Shown piece by piece: positions 36,065 through 45,004 of a stretch of DNA of 61,757 nt. Every line of letters starts with the position of its first letter. Positions within the stretch are counted from its first letter, which is position 1. The notes under the pieces are model-generated. The model saw nothing but the letters and a program-made list of their open reading frames with translations, made no database searches and was not told the origin of the DNA. Position numbers and translations under genes: made by a program. Source of the DNA: Actinomadura sp. KC345 (GTDB lineage Bacteria > Actinomycetota > Actinomycetes > Streptosporangiales > Streptosporangiaceae); assembly GCF_004348515.1 (NCBI RefSeq), contig NZ_SMKH01000009.1, positions 1-61,757 of the forward strand, written 5' to 3'.

Positions 36065-37186
36065 TCAGAACTCAGGGACGGGTTCGGGGACGAGAACGGG
36101 CTCGCGCCCCGCCCAGGCCTCCAGTTGGGCGACGAAGCGCGCGGCGTGGACGGGCCAGTGGTACCGCTCCCGGGCGGCGTGGTAGCCGCGCTCGCCGAGG
36201 CCGGTGCGCAGCTCCGGGTCGTCGCGCAGCCGCAGCACGGCCTTGGCCGCGGCCTCCGGGTCGCCGAACGGGACGATCAGCCCGCAGTCGGCGGGTTCCA
36301 CGATGTCCACGGCCGGCGGGTTCGGGGTGCAGACGACCGGGACGCCGCGCGCCATGTACTCCACGATCTTGGTCGGCATCGAGTGCCGGTAGTTGGGCTC
36401 GTCGTGCAGCAGCGCCAGCCCGGCCATCGCCCCCTCGGCGATGCGCAGCGCCCGGTCGTTCGGGACGAACCCGTACCAGCGCAGGGTCCCCTCGCGCTGC
36501 GCGTCGCGGAGCGCGTCCTTGACGTCGCCGTCCGCGGCGCCGATCAGCTCGACCAGGACGCCCTCGGCGGCCAGCGGGCGGGCCATCTCCACCATGTCGA
36601 GCGCGCCGCGCGCCCGGGACAGCTGGCCGACGTAGACGACGCGGCGGCCGTCCGGCGGACCGGGCTGCCGGTCGGACACGTAGGTGGTGTTGGGCACGAC
36701 GGGGTGCCGCTCGCGGAACCGGTCCCGGTAGCCCTCCTCGGCGAGCAGCAGCCGGTGCCGCCGCTCGCTGCGCCGTTCCAGGCGGTGGACGGCGGGCCGC
36801 AGCACCGGACGCGCGGGGGCGGGCACCCAGCCCTTGGCACCGAGGGCGGCCGCGGTGTCCTCGTGGACGTCCCACACGACGGTCCGCTCGCGCACCTCGC
36901 GGGGGAGGGACACCAGCAGCTCGGGGTCGTGGAGGAGGATCACGTCGGCGTAGGCGGCGTGCTCGGTGAGGGCGCGGTGGGCGGCGCGCAGCGCCCGGAT
37001 GCGCCGCCGCCCGGTGGCCCGCGGGACGTCCACGGGGCTGACCTGCCGCCACGGGGTCGCGTTGCAGGCCCGGAACGGCGCGATGTACGTGACTTCGTGG
37101 CCGGCATCGAGCAGCGCGCGTATCTGCCGGTGCAGAATGCGCGCGTCCTCCGGGTGGTGCACCACCGTGCAAACGCAGACCCGCAT
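36065..37186 (-). CDS. GT4-type glycosyltransferase
   Basis: GT-B enzyme of 373 residues. N-terminal domain MRVCVCTVVHHPEDARILHRQ and ADVILLHDPELLVSLP; C-terminal nucleotide-sugar domain RRVVYVGQLSRARGALDMVEM, RWYGFVPNDRA, and HSMPTKIVEYMARGVPVVC, the position of the usual EX7E motif. ATG 37186 has GGAG 7 bases upstream. First (in map order) of the surface-polymer glycosyltransferases and in the same direction as the dehydrogenase at 37390. Sugar and acceptor unknown. Confidence 0.88.
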   Translation of the reverse strand: MRVCVCTVVHHPEDARILHRQIRALLDAGHEVTYIAPFRACNATPWRQVSPVDVPRATGRRRIRALRAAHRALTEHAAYADVILLHDPELLVSLPREVRERTVVWDVHEDTAAALGAKGWVPAPARPVLRPAVHRLERRSERRHRLLLAEEGYRDRFRERHPVVPNTTYVSDRQPGPPDGRRVVYVGQLSRARGALDMVEMARPLAAEGVLVELIGAADGDVKDALRDAQREGTLRWYGFVPNDRALRIAEGAMAGLALLHDEPNYRHSMPTKIVEYMARGVPVVCTPNPPAVDIVEPADCGLIVPFGDPEAAAKAVLRLRDDPELRTGLGERGYHAARERYHWPVHAARFVAQLEAWAGREPVLVPEPVPEF

Positions 37187-37360
37187 TACCTCACTCCATG
37201 CCGAATCTGTGACCGGATTTCAGCCTCGGTCCGCCCGCGGGTGCGGGCGTCTGCCGTAGGAAGTAGGAAAATCAGTCGACTTCTGCGACCGAGTCTCGGA
37301 TCCCGATGGAAATTGCCGATGAATTCCCGCTGTCCCCGACGTGGACGCTCCCGGGCGAAT

Positions 37361-37383
37361 CGCCCCCGTGTGGTACGGGGGCG
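37361..37383 (-). terminator. Terminator after the UDP-sugar dehydrogenase gene
   Basis: A 9-bp perfect stem CGCCCCCGT/ACGGGGGCG with loop GTGGT lies 6 bases beyond the stop at 37390. The rest of the 203-base gap (37187-37389) is AT-richer and probably carries the promoter of the GT4 gene. Confidence 0.62.
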
Positions 37384-37389
37384 GGCCGA

Positions 37390-38652
37390 TCAGAGGAGCT
37401 CCACGGTGTCGTGCTCGGTGTTCCGCGTGCGGCCACGCGTGTCGAAGAGCAGGCGGGCGTGGCGGGTCAGCGTGCCGGCGTCGTAGGGGGCGTGGTCGGC
37501 CAGGACGATCGCCAGGTCCGCCGCCTCCAGGGCCGCGGCCAGGTCCGTGCCCGCGTTCGGGACCGAGGTCCCGTCCACGTCCCAGGACGCGATGAACGGG
37601 TCGTGGAACGACAGGTCGGCCCCGAGCCGCGCCAGCCGCCGCGCCACCGGGCGGGCCGGCGACTCGCGCTGGTCGGCGATGTCGGCCTTGTAGGTGACGC
37701 CGAGGAGCAGGACCCGGGCGTCCTTCAGCGCGCGTCCCTCCCGGTTGAGGAGCTGCTGCGCGCGTTCCGCCACGTAGCGGGGCATCCGGTCGTTGATCTC
37801 CTGGGCCAGTTCCACGAACCGGAACGGGTAGCCCAGCGAGCGGACCTTGTACGACAGGTAGTTCGGGTCGATCGGGATGCAGTGCCCGCCGACGCCCGGC
37901 CCGGGGCGGAACGCCTGGAACCCGAACGGCTTGGTGGCCGCGCAGTCGATCGCGTCCCACAGGTCGATGCCCAGCTCGTTGCAGAACACCGCCATCTCGT
38001 TGACCAGCGCGATGTTGACGTGCCGGTAGGTGTTCTCCAGCAGCTTGGCCATCTCGGCCTCGCGGGTGCCCTTGGCCTGCACGACCTGGTCCACGAACTT
38101 GCCGTAGAACGCCGCCGCCGCCGACGCGCACGCCGGGCCGAGCCCGCCGACGATCTTCGGCGTGTTGCGGACCCCGTAGACGGGGTTGCCCGGGTCGATC
38201 CGCTCCGGCGAGAACGCCAGGTGGAACTCCTCGCCGGCGACCAGGCCGGACGTCTCCAGGATCGGCCGGACGACCTCCTCGGTGGTGCCGGGGTACGTGG
38301 TCGACTCCAGCACCACCAGCGTCCCCGGCTCCAGGCGGCGGGCGACCGTCTCGGCCGCGCCGCGCACGGCGGTGAGGTCGGGGCCGCCCTCCGGCGACAG
38401 CGGCGTCGGAACGCAGATGACCACGGTGCGGGCGCCGTCCAGGACGTCCTCGTGCAGGCTCGGGGTGAACCCCGCCTCCAGCATCTCCTCTATCTCGGCC
38501 GGCGAGACGTCGTCGATGTGCGACAGACCGGCCTTGAGGCCGGTGACCACGCGCGCGTCGCGGTCGAGGCCGCCGACCCGGAGGCCGGCCCGGCATGCCT
38601 CCCGCACGAGCGGCAGTCCGACGTAGCCGAGTCCGATGACCACAAGATCCAC
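37390..38652 (-). CDS. Nucleotide-sugar dehydrogenase (UDP-ManNAc/UDP-GlcNAc dehydrogenase type)
   Basis: Two-step NAD oxidation of a UDP-N-acetylhexosamine C6 to a carboxylate. 420 residues with VIGLGYVGLPLVREAC, SPERIDPGN, TYRHVNIALVNEM and catalytic C258 in the GVGGHCIPIDP form that characterises WecC/WbpA-like enzymes rather than UDP-glucose dehydrogenase. GTG 38652 has AAGGGAG 8 bases upstream. Together with wecB at 40146 it could supply UDP-ManNAcA. Precise substrate (ManNAc versus GlcNAc) is not readable from sequence. Confidence 0.9.
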   Translation of the reverse strand: MDLVVIGLGYVGLPLVREACRAGLRVGGLDRDARVVTGLKAGLSHIDDVSPAEIEEMLEAGFTPSLHEDVLDGARTVVICVPTPLSPEGGPDLTAVRGAAETVARRLEPGTLVVLESTTYPGTTEEVVRPILETSGLVAGEEFHLAFSPERIDPGNPVYGVRNTPKIVGGLGPACASAAAAFYGKFVDQVVQAKGTREAEMAKLLENTYRHVNIALVNEMAVFCNELGIDLWDAIDCAATKPFGFQAFRPGPGVGGHCIPIDPNYLSYKVRSLGYPFRFVELAQEINDRMPRYVAERAQQLLNREGRALKDARVLLLGVTYKADIADQRESPARPVARRLARLGADLSFHDPFIASWDVDGTSVPNAGTDLAAALEAADLAIVLADHAPYDAGTLTRHARLLFDTRGRTRNTEHDTVELL

Positions 38653-38681
38653 GTGACCGGCTCCCTTCGCAGTCCGGGGAT

Positions 38682-40121
38682 TTATGTGCGCGGGTAGGCG
38701 GTGCGATATCCGGTCGTCACGGCGCGCCAGGTGCGTTCCGCACGGACCCATTCCCGGGCCGCCTGCCCGATTTTCTGTCTTCTTTCCGGACTGTAAGCCA
38801 GGTCTTCCAGACAATTCGCCCATGCTTCCGGGTCTTCCGGAACTGTTAACGCGCCGGTCACGCCGGGTTCCACGATTTCGCGAAGTGCCCTGACTTCACT
38901 GGCTATGACGGGGATTCCCCCGGCCATCGCCTCGATCGGCTTGAGGGGCGTCACCAACTGGCAGACCCGGTCCGCCCGGCGCGGAACCGCGAACACATCG
39001 AGGACGGCGTGGAATCGGCGAACGGACTCCATCGGCACCCGGCCGGTGAACACGGCGTGAACGCCGTGCCCGGCCGCGCGCCGTTCGAGCGCCGGGCGTT
39101 CGGGGCCGTCGCCGACCAGCAGCAGCGTGACGGGCGCGCCGCGGTCGCGCAGCAGCGCCGCCGCGTCGATGAGCGTGTCGATCCCCTCGTAGCCGTAGAA
39201 CGACGACGTGAGGCCGACGACCGTGGCGTCCGGGGCGATACCGAGGCGTTCGCGCAGGTCGCCGGGGTCCGGGAGCGGTTCGAGGAACGCCTCGTCCACG
39301 CCGTTCGGCACGACGGCGATCTTCTCCTCCGGGATGCCGCGGGACGCGATCTCCGCCCGCATGGCCTCGCCCAGCGTCACGACCGCGTCGGCCTCGGCCA
39401 TGCGGCGCGTCTCCAGCTCGCGGGTCAGCCGGTAGAACTCGTCGGTCTCGCTGTGCGCCGGGTCGCGCGACAGCCAGGAGTCCTCCAGGAAGCCGCGCAC
39501 CTCGTACACGACGGGCAGCCCGTACCGCCGGCCCAGCTCCAGCGCGACGGCCGCGTTCAGGTGGTTGCTGACCGCGTGCAGGACGGACGGCCGCAGCTCC
39601 TCGACCAGGCGTCCGGCCAGATCGGCGCTCGTGCCGACGGCCCGGAGCGGATCGCCCGGCGGCAGCCACGGAAGCAGCCGGTGGTACGGGACGCCCTCGA
39701 CGTCCACGCGCGTCCGGGCGTCGCCGACGCCCTGGCTGAGCGGGTACCCGAGCCGCGTCACCACGTGGGTGTCGAGCCCCGCCTCCCGCTGGGTGGCGGC
39801 GATGCGGTGCGTCCGGACGGTGTAGCCCGCGTTCGTGCAGGGCAGTGCGTTCGTCACGAACTGGAGCACGACGCCCGCGGACGGCGCGGCCCCCGACACG
39901 GACTCGCGGGGCGGCGGCGCATGGGCCAGCAGGCGGCGCAGATCGGCCGTCTCGCGCTCGACGTCCCGGGGCTTCGCGACGGCGAGACGGGAGCGCCGCA
40001 GCCGGGCGCCGGGCGGGGTCCCGGCGAGCAGCCGGACCGCCAGCCGGGACGCCCGGCCGGGATCGTCGCGGACCTGCCGCCAGGCAAGTCCGGCCAGGTA
40101 GACGGGCTTTTTCGGGATCAC
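38682..40121 (-). CDS. GT4-type glycosyltransferase
   Basis: 479 residues. A ~85-residue basic N-tail (IPKKPVYLAGLAWRQVRDDPG) may associate with membrane. The GT-B core follows: QFVTNALPCTNAGYTVRTHRI, VLHAVSNHLNAAVALELGRRYGLPVVYEVRGFLEDSW, VVPNGVDEAFL, VVGLTSSFYGYEGIDTLIDAA, VFAVPRRADRVCQLVTPLKPIEAMAGGIPVIAS (phosphate-binding/E-rich motif). GTG 40121 is the start; 24 bases separate it from the divergent wecB. The layout resembles enzymes that build amino-sugar polymers, but the sugar is not known. Confidence 0.87.
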   Translation of the reverse strand: MIPKKPVYLAGLAWRQVRDDPGRASRLAVRLLAGTPPGARLRRSRLAVAKPRDVERETADLRRLLAHAPPPRESVSGAAPSAGVVLQFVTNALPCTNAGYTVRTHRIAATQREAGLDTHVVTRLGYPLSQGVGDARTRVDVEGVPYHRLLPWLPPGDPLRAVGTSADLAGRLVEELRPSVLHAVSNHLNAAVALELGRRYGLPVVYEVRGFLEDSWLSRDPAHSETDEFYRLTRELETRRMAEADAVVTLGEAMRAEIASRGIPEEKIAVVPNGVDEAFLEPLPDPGDLRERLGIAPDATVVGLTSSFYGYEGIDTLIDAAALLRDRGAPVTLLLVGDGPERPALERRAAGHGVHAVFTGRVPMESVRRFHAVLDVFAVPRRADRVCQLVTPLKPIEAMAGGIPVIASEVRALREIVEPGVTGALTVPEDPEAWANCLEDLAYSPERRQKIGQAAREWVRAERTWRAVTTGYRTAYPRT

Positions 40122-40145
40122 GGCGGGCGAGCGTAGGCAACCCCG

Positions 40146-41291
40146 ATGAACAGAAGGGAAATTGTGTTGGCACCCATCGTGCACGTCCTCGGGGCGCGGC
40201 CGAACTTCGTCAAGGCCGCCCCGGTGATCAACGCGCTGCGCGCCGCCGGCGCGGAGCAGACGGTGGTCCACACCGGCCAGCACTACGACGCGCGGATGTC
40301 GGAGGTCTTCTTCGACGAGCTGGGGCTCCCCGAGCCCGACGTCAACCTCGGCGTCGGCTCCGGAGGGCACGCCGAGCAGACGGCCGCGCTCCTCGTCGGG
40401 CTGGAGAAGGAGTTCACGAGCCGTTCACCCGCGCTCGTCATCGTGTACGGCGACGTGAACTCGACCATCGCCGCCGCCCTCGTCGCGGCCAAGCTGCAGA
40501 TCCCCGTCGCCCATGTGGAGGCCGGGCTGCGGAGCTTCGACATGTCCATGCCGGAGGAGGTCAACCGGCGGGTCACCGACCAGCTCTCCGCGCTCTGCCT
40601 GGTCACGAGCCCGGAGGGGATCGGGCACCTCGCGCACGAGGGCGTCCCGGTGGAGCGGACGCACCTGGTCGGCAACCCGATGATCGACACGCTGCTGGCG
40701 AACCTCGGCTCGTTCGACACCGGCGCGGTCCGGGAGGCGCACGGGCTGCCCGAGCGGTACGTCCTGGCGACCATGCACCGGCCCGCGAACGTGGACGAGC
40801 CCGAGACGGCGGCGGCGCTCGTCCGGCACCTGCACGGCGTCGCCGACCTCGCCGACCTGGTCATCCCCGTCCACCCGCGCGGCCGGGCGACCCTGCTGGC
40901 CGCCGGGCTCGACGACCACGCGGGCGTCCACATCCTGGAGCCGCTCGGATACATCGACTTCATCGCCGCCGTGCGCGGGGCGGCGGCGGTCGTCACGGAC
41001 TCGGGGGGCCTCCAGGAGGAGACGACGATCCTCGGGGTGCCGTGCCTGACCGTCCGGCCGAACACCGAGCGGCCGATCACGATCACCCACGGCACGAACC
41101 GGCTCGTCACGTTCGAGGAGCTGGTCCCGGGGGTGCGTAAATGCCTGGACGGGGGGTCAGGGGGGTCGTCCCCCCTGAGCGGCACGGTACTGGAGTCGGG
41201 CGCGCAGGCGGGCGACCGCAGGCCGCCGCTGTGGGACGGCCACGCCGGCCCGCGCATCGCAGAAGTGATCATGGAGTTCCTGAGTGAGTGA
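40146..41291 (+). CDS. wecB: UDP-N-acetylglucosamine 2-epimerase (non-hydrolysing)
   Basis: Interconverts UDP-GlcNAc and UDP-ManNAc. Signature segments are GARPNFVKAAPVI, HTGQHYD, VYGDVNSTIAAAL, HVEAGLRSFDMSMPEEVNRR, ATMHRPANVD, VTDSGGLQEETTILGVPCLTVRPNTERP. ATG 40146 is listed, but AGAAGGG at 40152-40158 favours GTG 40164 or TTG 40167 just before the conserved first strand. Between KCLDG and RRPPLWDG there is an extra ~20-residue Gly/Ser segment encoded by a palindromic repeat (41151-41177). Overlaps the next gene by 8 bases. Confidence 0.93.
   Translation: MNRREIVLAPIVHVLGARPNFVKAAPVINALRAAGAEQTVVHTGQHYDARMSEVFFDELGLPEPDVNLGVGSGGHAEQTAALLVGLEKEFTSRSPALVIVYGDVNSTIAAALVAAKLQIPVAHVEAGLRSFDMSMPEEVNRRVTDQLSALCLVTSPEGIGHLAHEGVPVERTHLVGNPMIDTLLANLGSFDTGAVREAHGLPERYVLATMHRPANVDEPETAAALVRHLHGVADLADLVIPVHPRGRATLLAAGLDDHAGVHILEPLGYIDFIAAVRGAAAVVTDSGGLQEETTILGVPCLTVRPNTERPITITHGTNRLVTFEELVPGVRKCLDGGSGGSSPLSGTVLESGAQAGDRRPPLWDGHAGPRIAEVIMEFLSE
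41151..41177 (+). repeat. GC-rich palindromic repeat, copy 2 (inside wecB)
   Basis: GGGGGG-T-CA-GGGGGG-TCGT-CCCCCC-TG, the same layout as 13669-13695 with the two-base arm positions changed on both sides. An extra T-A pair (41157/41178) extends the stem to 9 bp. Here it is translated as GGSGGSSPL within the C-terminal region of WecB. Confidence 0.78.
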
Positions 41292-42039
41292 CGATGCCGA
41301 GGCCGCCGCGCGGCAGGAGGCGAAGGCGTACCAGCAGCTCGGACGGCTGAAGTCCACGCTGCGGGAGCGCGAGGCGCGGGTCGAGGAGCTGGAGAAGCAG
41401 CTCGCCGCGCTGGAGCGCTCGACGGCGCTGCAGTTCGGGCGGCTCGTCGCGGGTGCCGCGCGCAACCCCAAACGCGGCCGGCGCCTGCCCAAGGACCTGT
41501 ACCGGCTCTGGCGCAAGCGGAACGCGCCCGTCGCGGCGTCCGGCTCCTCCCGGGGCGGCGGCGTCCAGCCCGACCGCGTCGACCGTCCCGAGAACCGCCT
41601 GCTCGTCGCGGGCCCCTGCGACCGGCTGATCATCGCGGGCGTCCTCGGCCCGCGCACGGCCCCGCTGCTCGCCGAGCACGCCAAGGTCGTCCCGCTGTAC
41701 CCGCACGACGCCGCGATCGTCCTCGACGGGGCGGACGTGGACATGGTCGTCGTGGACGCGGAGGCCGGCGAACCCGGCGGCCCCTGGGCCTACCTGGGCG
41801 TTCCCGGCATGTACGACCGGGACGCCGCGCTGCACGGCATCCGGGAGATCGCCGCCGCCCGCTCGCTCCCGCGCGTCCTGATCGGCGCGGAGCCGCCCGC
41901 CACCCTCGCGTCCCTGACCTGGGACGCGGTGCTCCCGGACGGCGCCACCGACCCGGACCGGCTCGACGCGCTCCTCGACCCCGGGGGGCCGCCGGGGGGC
42001 GCGGGGGACCGTCCCACCACGAGCGACACAGTCCGTTGA
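41284..42039 (+). CDS. Coiled-coil protein in glycosyltransferase operon, unknown function
   Basis: 251 residues. Residues about 8-50 form a strong coiled coil (YQQLGRLKSTLREREARVEEL), followed by a basic segment LQFGRLVAGAARNPKRGRRLPKDLYRLWRKR that recurs as an N-terminal extension of actinobacterial glycosyltransferases. A Rossmann-like half (105-225: RLLVAGPCDRLIIAGVLGPRTAPLL ... VDMVVVDAEAGEPG ... RVLIGAEPP) follows, then a Gly/Pro tail. GTG 41284 overlaps wecB; its stop lies 11 bases before the next GTG. Possibly an assembly or membrane-recruiting partner of the next protein. Confidence 0.72.
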   Translation: MSDDAEAAARQEAKAYQQLGRLKSTLREREARVEELEKQLAALERSTALQFGRLVAGAARNPKRGRRLPKDLYRLWRKRNAPVAASGSSRGGGVQPDRVDRPENRLLVAGPCDRLIIAGVLGPRTAPLLAEHAKVVPLYPHDAAIVLDGADVDMVVVDAEAGEPGGPWAYLGVPGMYDRDAALHGIREIAAARSLPRVLIGAEPPATLASLTWDAVLPDGATDPDRLDALLDPGGPPGGAGDRPTTSDTVR

Positions 42040-42050
42040 AAGGAACCACC

Positions 42051-44219
42051 GTGCGACCACGTGCCCTCGTCTACGGCGACGTCGATCTCAACATGATCGA
42101 CGGCTCGGCGATCTGGGCCCAGGGCATGGTCCAGGCACTGGCCCGGGCCGGCTGCGAGGTGACCCTGGTCCTCAAGGCCCCGATCGAGACCGGACGCCTC
42201 GTCGACCCGCTGCGCGCCCTGCCCGGCGTCACCGTCCGCAGTCCCCACGCCGAGGGCCTGTTCGACGGCGCCATGGTCGCCAGGCACGCCGCGACGATCC
42301 TCGCCCGCATCGACGCCGAGAACCCGCACGACCTGGTCGTCGTCCGGGGCCGCCGCCTCGCGGGCAAGCTCTCCATGGGGCCCCTGGCCGGACGTCTGTG
42401 GACGTACCTCACCGACGTCCCGCAGTCCGCCGCCGAGTTCGCCGCGTCCGCCAAGGGCGAGCTGCGCCGGATCGCCGACGCCTCCCGCGTCCTGCTGTGC
42501 CAGACCGAGGAGCTGCGCGGCTTCCTGGAGGCCGCCGTGCCCGCCACGGCGGGCAAGAGCGTCCTGTTCCCGCCCGTGGTCGTCCTCCCGGACGGCCTGG
42601 AGCCCCGCCCCGCCGGGTCACCGGACGGCCGCACACTCCGCCTCGTCTACACCGGCAAGTTCGCGCCGCGGTGGAACACCTACGAGATGACCTCCCTGCC
42701 GCGCCTGCTCGCCATCCGCGGTGTGGACGCCGAACTCCACATGGTCGGCGACAAGATCCACGACGACCCCGCCGACCCGGGGTTCGCGGCCCGGATGCGG
42801 ACGGCGCTGGAGACCGGCGAGGGCGTCGTCTGGCACGGCGGCCACCCGCGGGCCGAGGCGATGCGGCTGACGGCCGCCTCCGACGTGGGCGTCTCCTGGC
42901 GGAGCGCCGACATGGACGCGAGCCTCGAACTGTCCACGAAGGTCCTGGAATGCGGCACGCTGGGCGTCCCGGTCGTCCTCAACCGCACACCCATGCACGA
43001 ACGCCTCCTCGGCACCGACTACCCGTTGTTCGCCGCCAGCGAGAACGACGTCCTGGACGCCCTCACCCTCATCGGCAAGAACCCGGACGTCTTCGACCTC
43101 GCCGTGGACCGCTGCCGCTCCGCCGCCGCCGAATTCACCCTGGACGCCGCCGCCGACCGCCTCCGCACGTACCTTTCCCAGGAATTCCCGGAGCCGTCCG
43201 AGGCGGTCCTCTCCGTCAAGGCGCGCCGTCTTCGCGTCGGCGTGGCAGGCCATGACCTGAAATTCTTCACCCGCCTCCTCGACTACCTGCGTTCACGTCC
43301 CGACCTGGAGATCCGGGTTGACCACTGGGCCGCGCTCAAGGCACACGACGAGAAACGCAGCCAAGACCTGGTCGACTGGGCCGACGTCGTCATCTGCGAA
43401 TGGTGCGGCCCCAACGCCCTCTGGTACGCGAAGAACAAGCGCCCCGACCAGCGCCTCGTCGTCCGCCTGCACCGCTTCGAGCTGTACGCGCCCTGGCCGA
43501 AGCAACTGAAGATCGACGCGGTGGACGAGGTGATCTGCGTCAGCCCGCACTACACCTCCCTGACCCGCGAGATCACCGGCTGGCCCGCGGAGAAGGTCGT
43601 CACCGTCCCCAACTGGGTGGACGACGCCCAACTCGACCGCCCCAAGCTCCCCGGCGCCGAACACCACCTGGGCATGATCGGCATAGCCCCCGCCCGCAAG
43701 CGCCTCGACCTGGCCCTGGACGTCCTCGAAGAACTCCGCCGGGACGACCCCCGCTTCACCCTCTTCGTCAAATCCAAACTCCCCTGGGAGTACTGGTGGA
43801 TCTGGCAGAAGGAGGACGAGCGCGCCCACTACGAGAAGGTCTTCCGCCGCATCCGCCGCTCCCGGTTGCTGTCAGGCGGTGTGGTCTTCGACTCCTACGG
43901 CCGCGACGTGGCCTCCTGGCTGCGCCGAATCGGCTTCGTCCTTTCCACCAGCGACGACGAGAGCTTCCATCTGGCCCCCGCCGAAGGAATGGCCTCCGGC
44001 GCCATCCCCGCCCTGCTTTCATGGCCGGGCTCCGACACCATCTACGACTCCCGCTGGATCCATGAGACCCCCTCGGCAATGGCGGCCTCGATCGCGGCGA
44101 CCGTTTCCGAGGGCCGCTGGCAAACCGAAGGAGCCCTGGCCCGCAGCCAGGTCATAACCACCTACGGCCTGGACGAGGTATGCCGCCAATGGACGGACGT
44201 CCTCACCAGGAGGTCATGA
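42051..44219 (+). CDS. Tandem GT4 glycosyltransferase (two GT-B modules)
   Basis: 722 residues with two successive GT-B units: residues 1-385 (ALVYGDVDLNMIDGSAIWAQGM ... RLVYTGKFAPRWNTYEM ... SLELSTKVLECGTLGVPVVLNRTPMHERLLG) and 395-722 (RLRVGVAGHDLKFFTRLLDYL ... VVTVPNWVDD ... MIGIAPARKRLDLALDVL ... STSDDESFHLAPAEGMASGAIPALLSW). The second carries the clearer EX7E-like motif. GTG 42051 has AAAGGA 5 bases upstream and is preferred over TTG 42036. The end overlaps the convergent HxlR gene by 6 bases. It may add two sugars or one module may be structural. Confidence 0.85.
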   Translation: MRPRALVYGDVDLNMIDGSAIWAQGMVQALARAGCEVTLVLKAPIETGRLVDPLRALPGVTVRSPHAEGLFDGAMVARHAATILARIDAENPHDLVVVRGRRLAGKLSMGPLAGRLWTYLTDVPQSAAEFAASAKGELRRIADASRVLLCQTEELRGFLEAAVPATAGKSVLFPPVVVLPDGLEPRPAGSPDGRTLRLVYTGKFAPRWNTYEMTSLPRLLAIRGVDAELHMVGDKIHDDPADPGFAARMRTALETGEGVVWHGGHPRAEAMRLTAASDVGVSWRSADMDASLELSTKVLECGTLGVPVVLNRTPMHERLLGTDYPLFAASENDVLDALTLIGKNPDVFDLAVDRCRSAAAEFTLDAAADRLRTYLSQEFPEPSEAVLSVKARRLRVGVAGHDLKFFTRLLDYLRSRPDLEIRVDHWAALKAHDEKRSQDLVDWADVVICEWCGPNALWYAKNKRPDQRLVVRLHRFELYAPWPKQLKIDAVDEVICVSPHYTSLTREITGWPAEKVVTVPNWVDDAQLDRPKLPGAEHHLGMIGIAPARKRLDLALDVLEELRRDDPRFTLFVKSKLPWEYWWIWQKEDERAHYEKVFRRIRRSRLLSGGVVFDSYGRDVASWLRRIGFVLSTSDDESFHLAPAEGMASGAIPALLSWPGSDTIYDSRWIHETPSAMAASIAATVSEGRWQTEGALARSQVITTYGLDEVCRQWTDVLTRRS

Positions 44220-44888
44220 GACCCGCTCGGGCCGGGGCACCGAGGCGAAACGCGACAGCCTGAGCCACTCAGGGGCCGTCCGGCGGAGCGCTTCAGGTCC
44301 TTGGACCTCGACCGCACCGGCCCGCACCGCGTCCTGCCACCGGATGTCGCCCCGCCATATCAGGACCATGTGCCGCAGATCGGCGATCACCGTCACCGAC
44401 ACCTCGTAGCCGGGGTCGACGTCGCACACGTCCGCCCCGCCGGGCGTGAGGACGAGCCACCAGTGGCGGTCCCGGGCGGGCACGTCCCGGAAACTGAAAA
44501 GCACGACCGTCCGCCCGGCGGGAACGGCATCGCAGTCGATGTTGCGCCGCACGTCCCACATCAGCAGCTTGGGATCGAGGTCGCGATCGCCGAGTTCCCC
44601 GACCCAGCGGACGCCCCACACGGCGAGCGCGTCGACCACCGGCCGCAGCTCCTCACCGGCCGGGGTCAGCACATACCGGTCGGCCCGCTTGTCCACGACA
44701 CCCGCGCGAACCAGCTGGTTCAGCCGCTTCGACAGCAGCGTCGGGGATATCCGAGGCACGCCCCGGCGCACCTCGTTGAAATGCTCGCTCCCGGACAGCA
44801 GCTCACGAATGATCAATAAGGTCCAGCGCTCATCGAGCAGTTCCATCGCCTTGGCGACGGGACAGAACTGGTAGTACGAAGCCCCCAT
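44214..44888 (-). CDS. HxlR-family regulator with C-terminal SCP2-like domain
   Basis: Winged-helix MarR-like HxlR domain in residues 1-100 (FCPVAKAMELLDERWTLLIIRELLSG ... HFNEVRRGVPRISPTLLSKRLNQLVRAGVV); the N-terminal Cys (C9) is the conserved HxlR cysteine. Residues 110-224 form a sterol-carrier-like domain (DVDPGYEVSVTVIADLRHMVLIWRGDIRWQDAV). ATG 44888 starts at the family N-terminus. It is divergent from the methyltransferase gene over 116 bases and probably regulates it. Signal unknown. Confidence 0.9.
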   Translation of the reverse strand: MGASYYQFCPVAKAMELLDERWTLLIIRELLSGSEHFNEVRRGVPRISPTLLSKRLNQLVRAGVVDKRADRYVLTPAGEELRPVVDALAVWGVRWVGELGDRDLDPKLLMWDVRRNIDCDAVPAGRTVVLFSFRDVPARDRHWWLVLTPGGADVCDVDPGYEVSVTVIADLRHMVLIWRGDIRWQDAVRAGAVEVQGPEALRRTAPEWLRLSRFASVPRPERVS

Positions 44889-45004
44889 GTTCCGCAGGCT
44901 AGAGCGCTCCCGCCCCTCCGACCAGCCTCCGGTACAGATCCTGGACTAGGAGCGGCGCCCAACGCGTCCATAACGTGGCTACCAGGACACGAGGGGAGCC
45001 CGTC

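Noticed and set aside
40950-42030. Possible frameshift between wecB and the coiled-coil gene
   Set aside because: wecB keeps its frame to RRPPLWDG and the C-terminal helix; the 8-base overlap is ordinary translational coupling.
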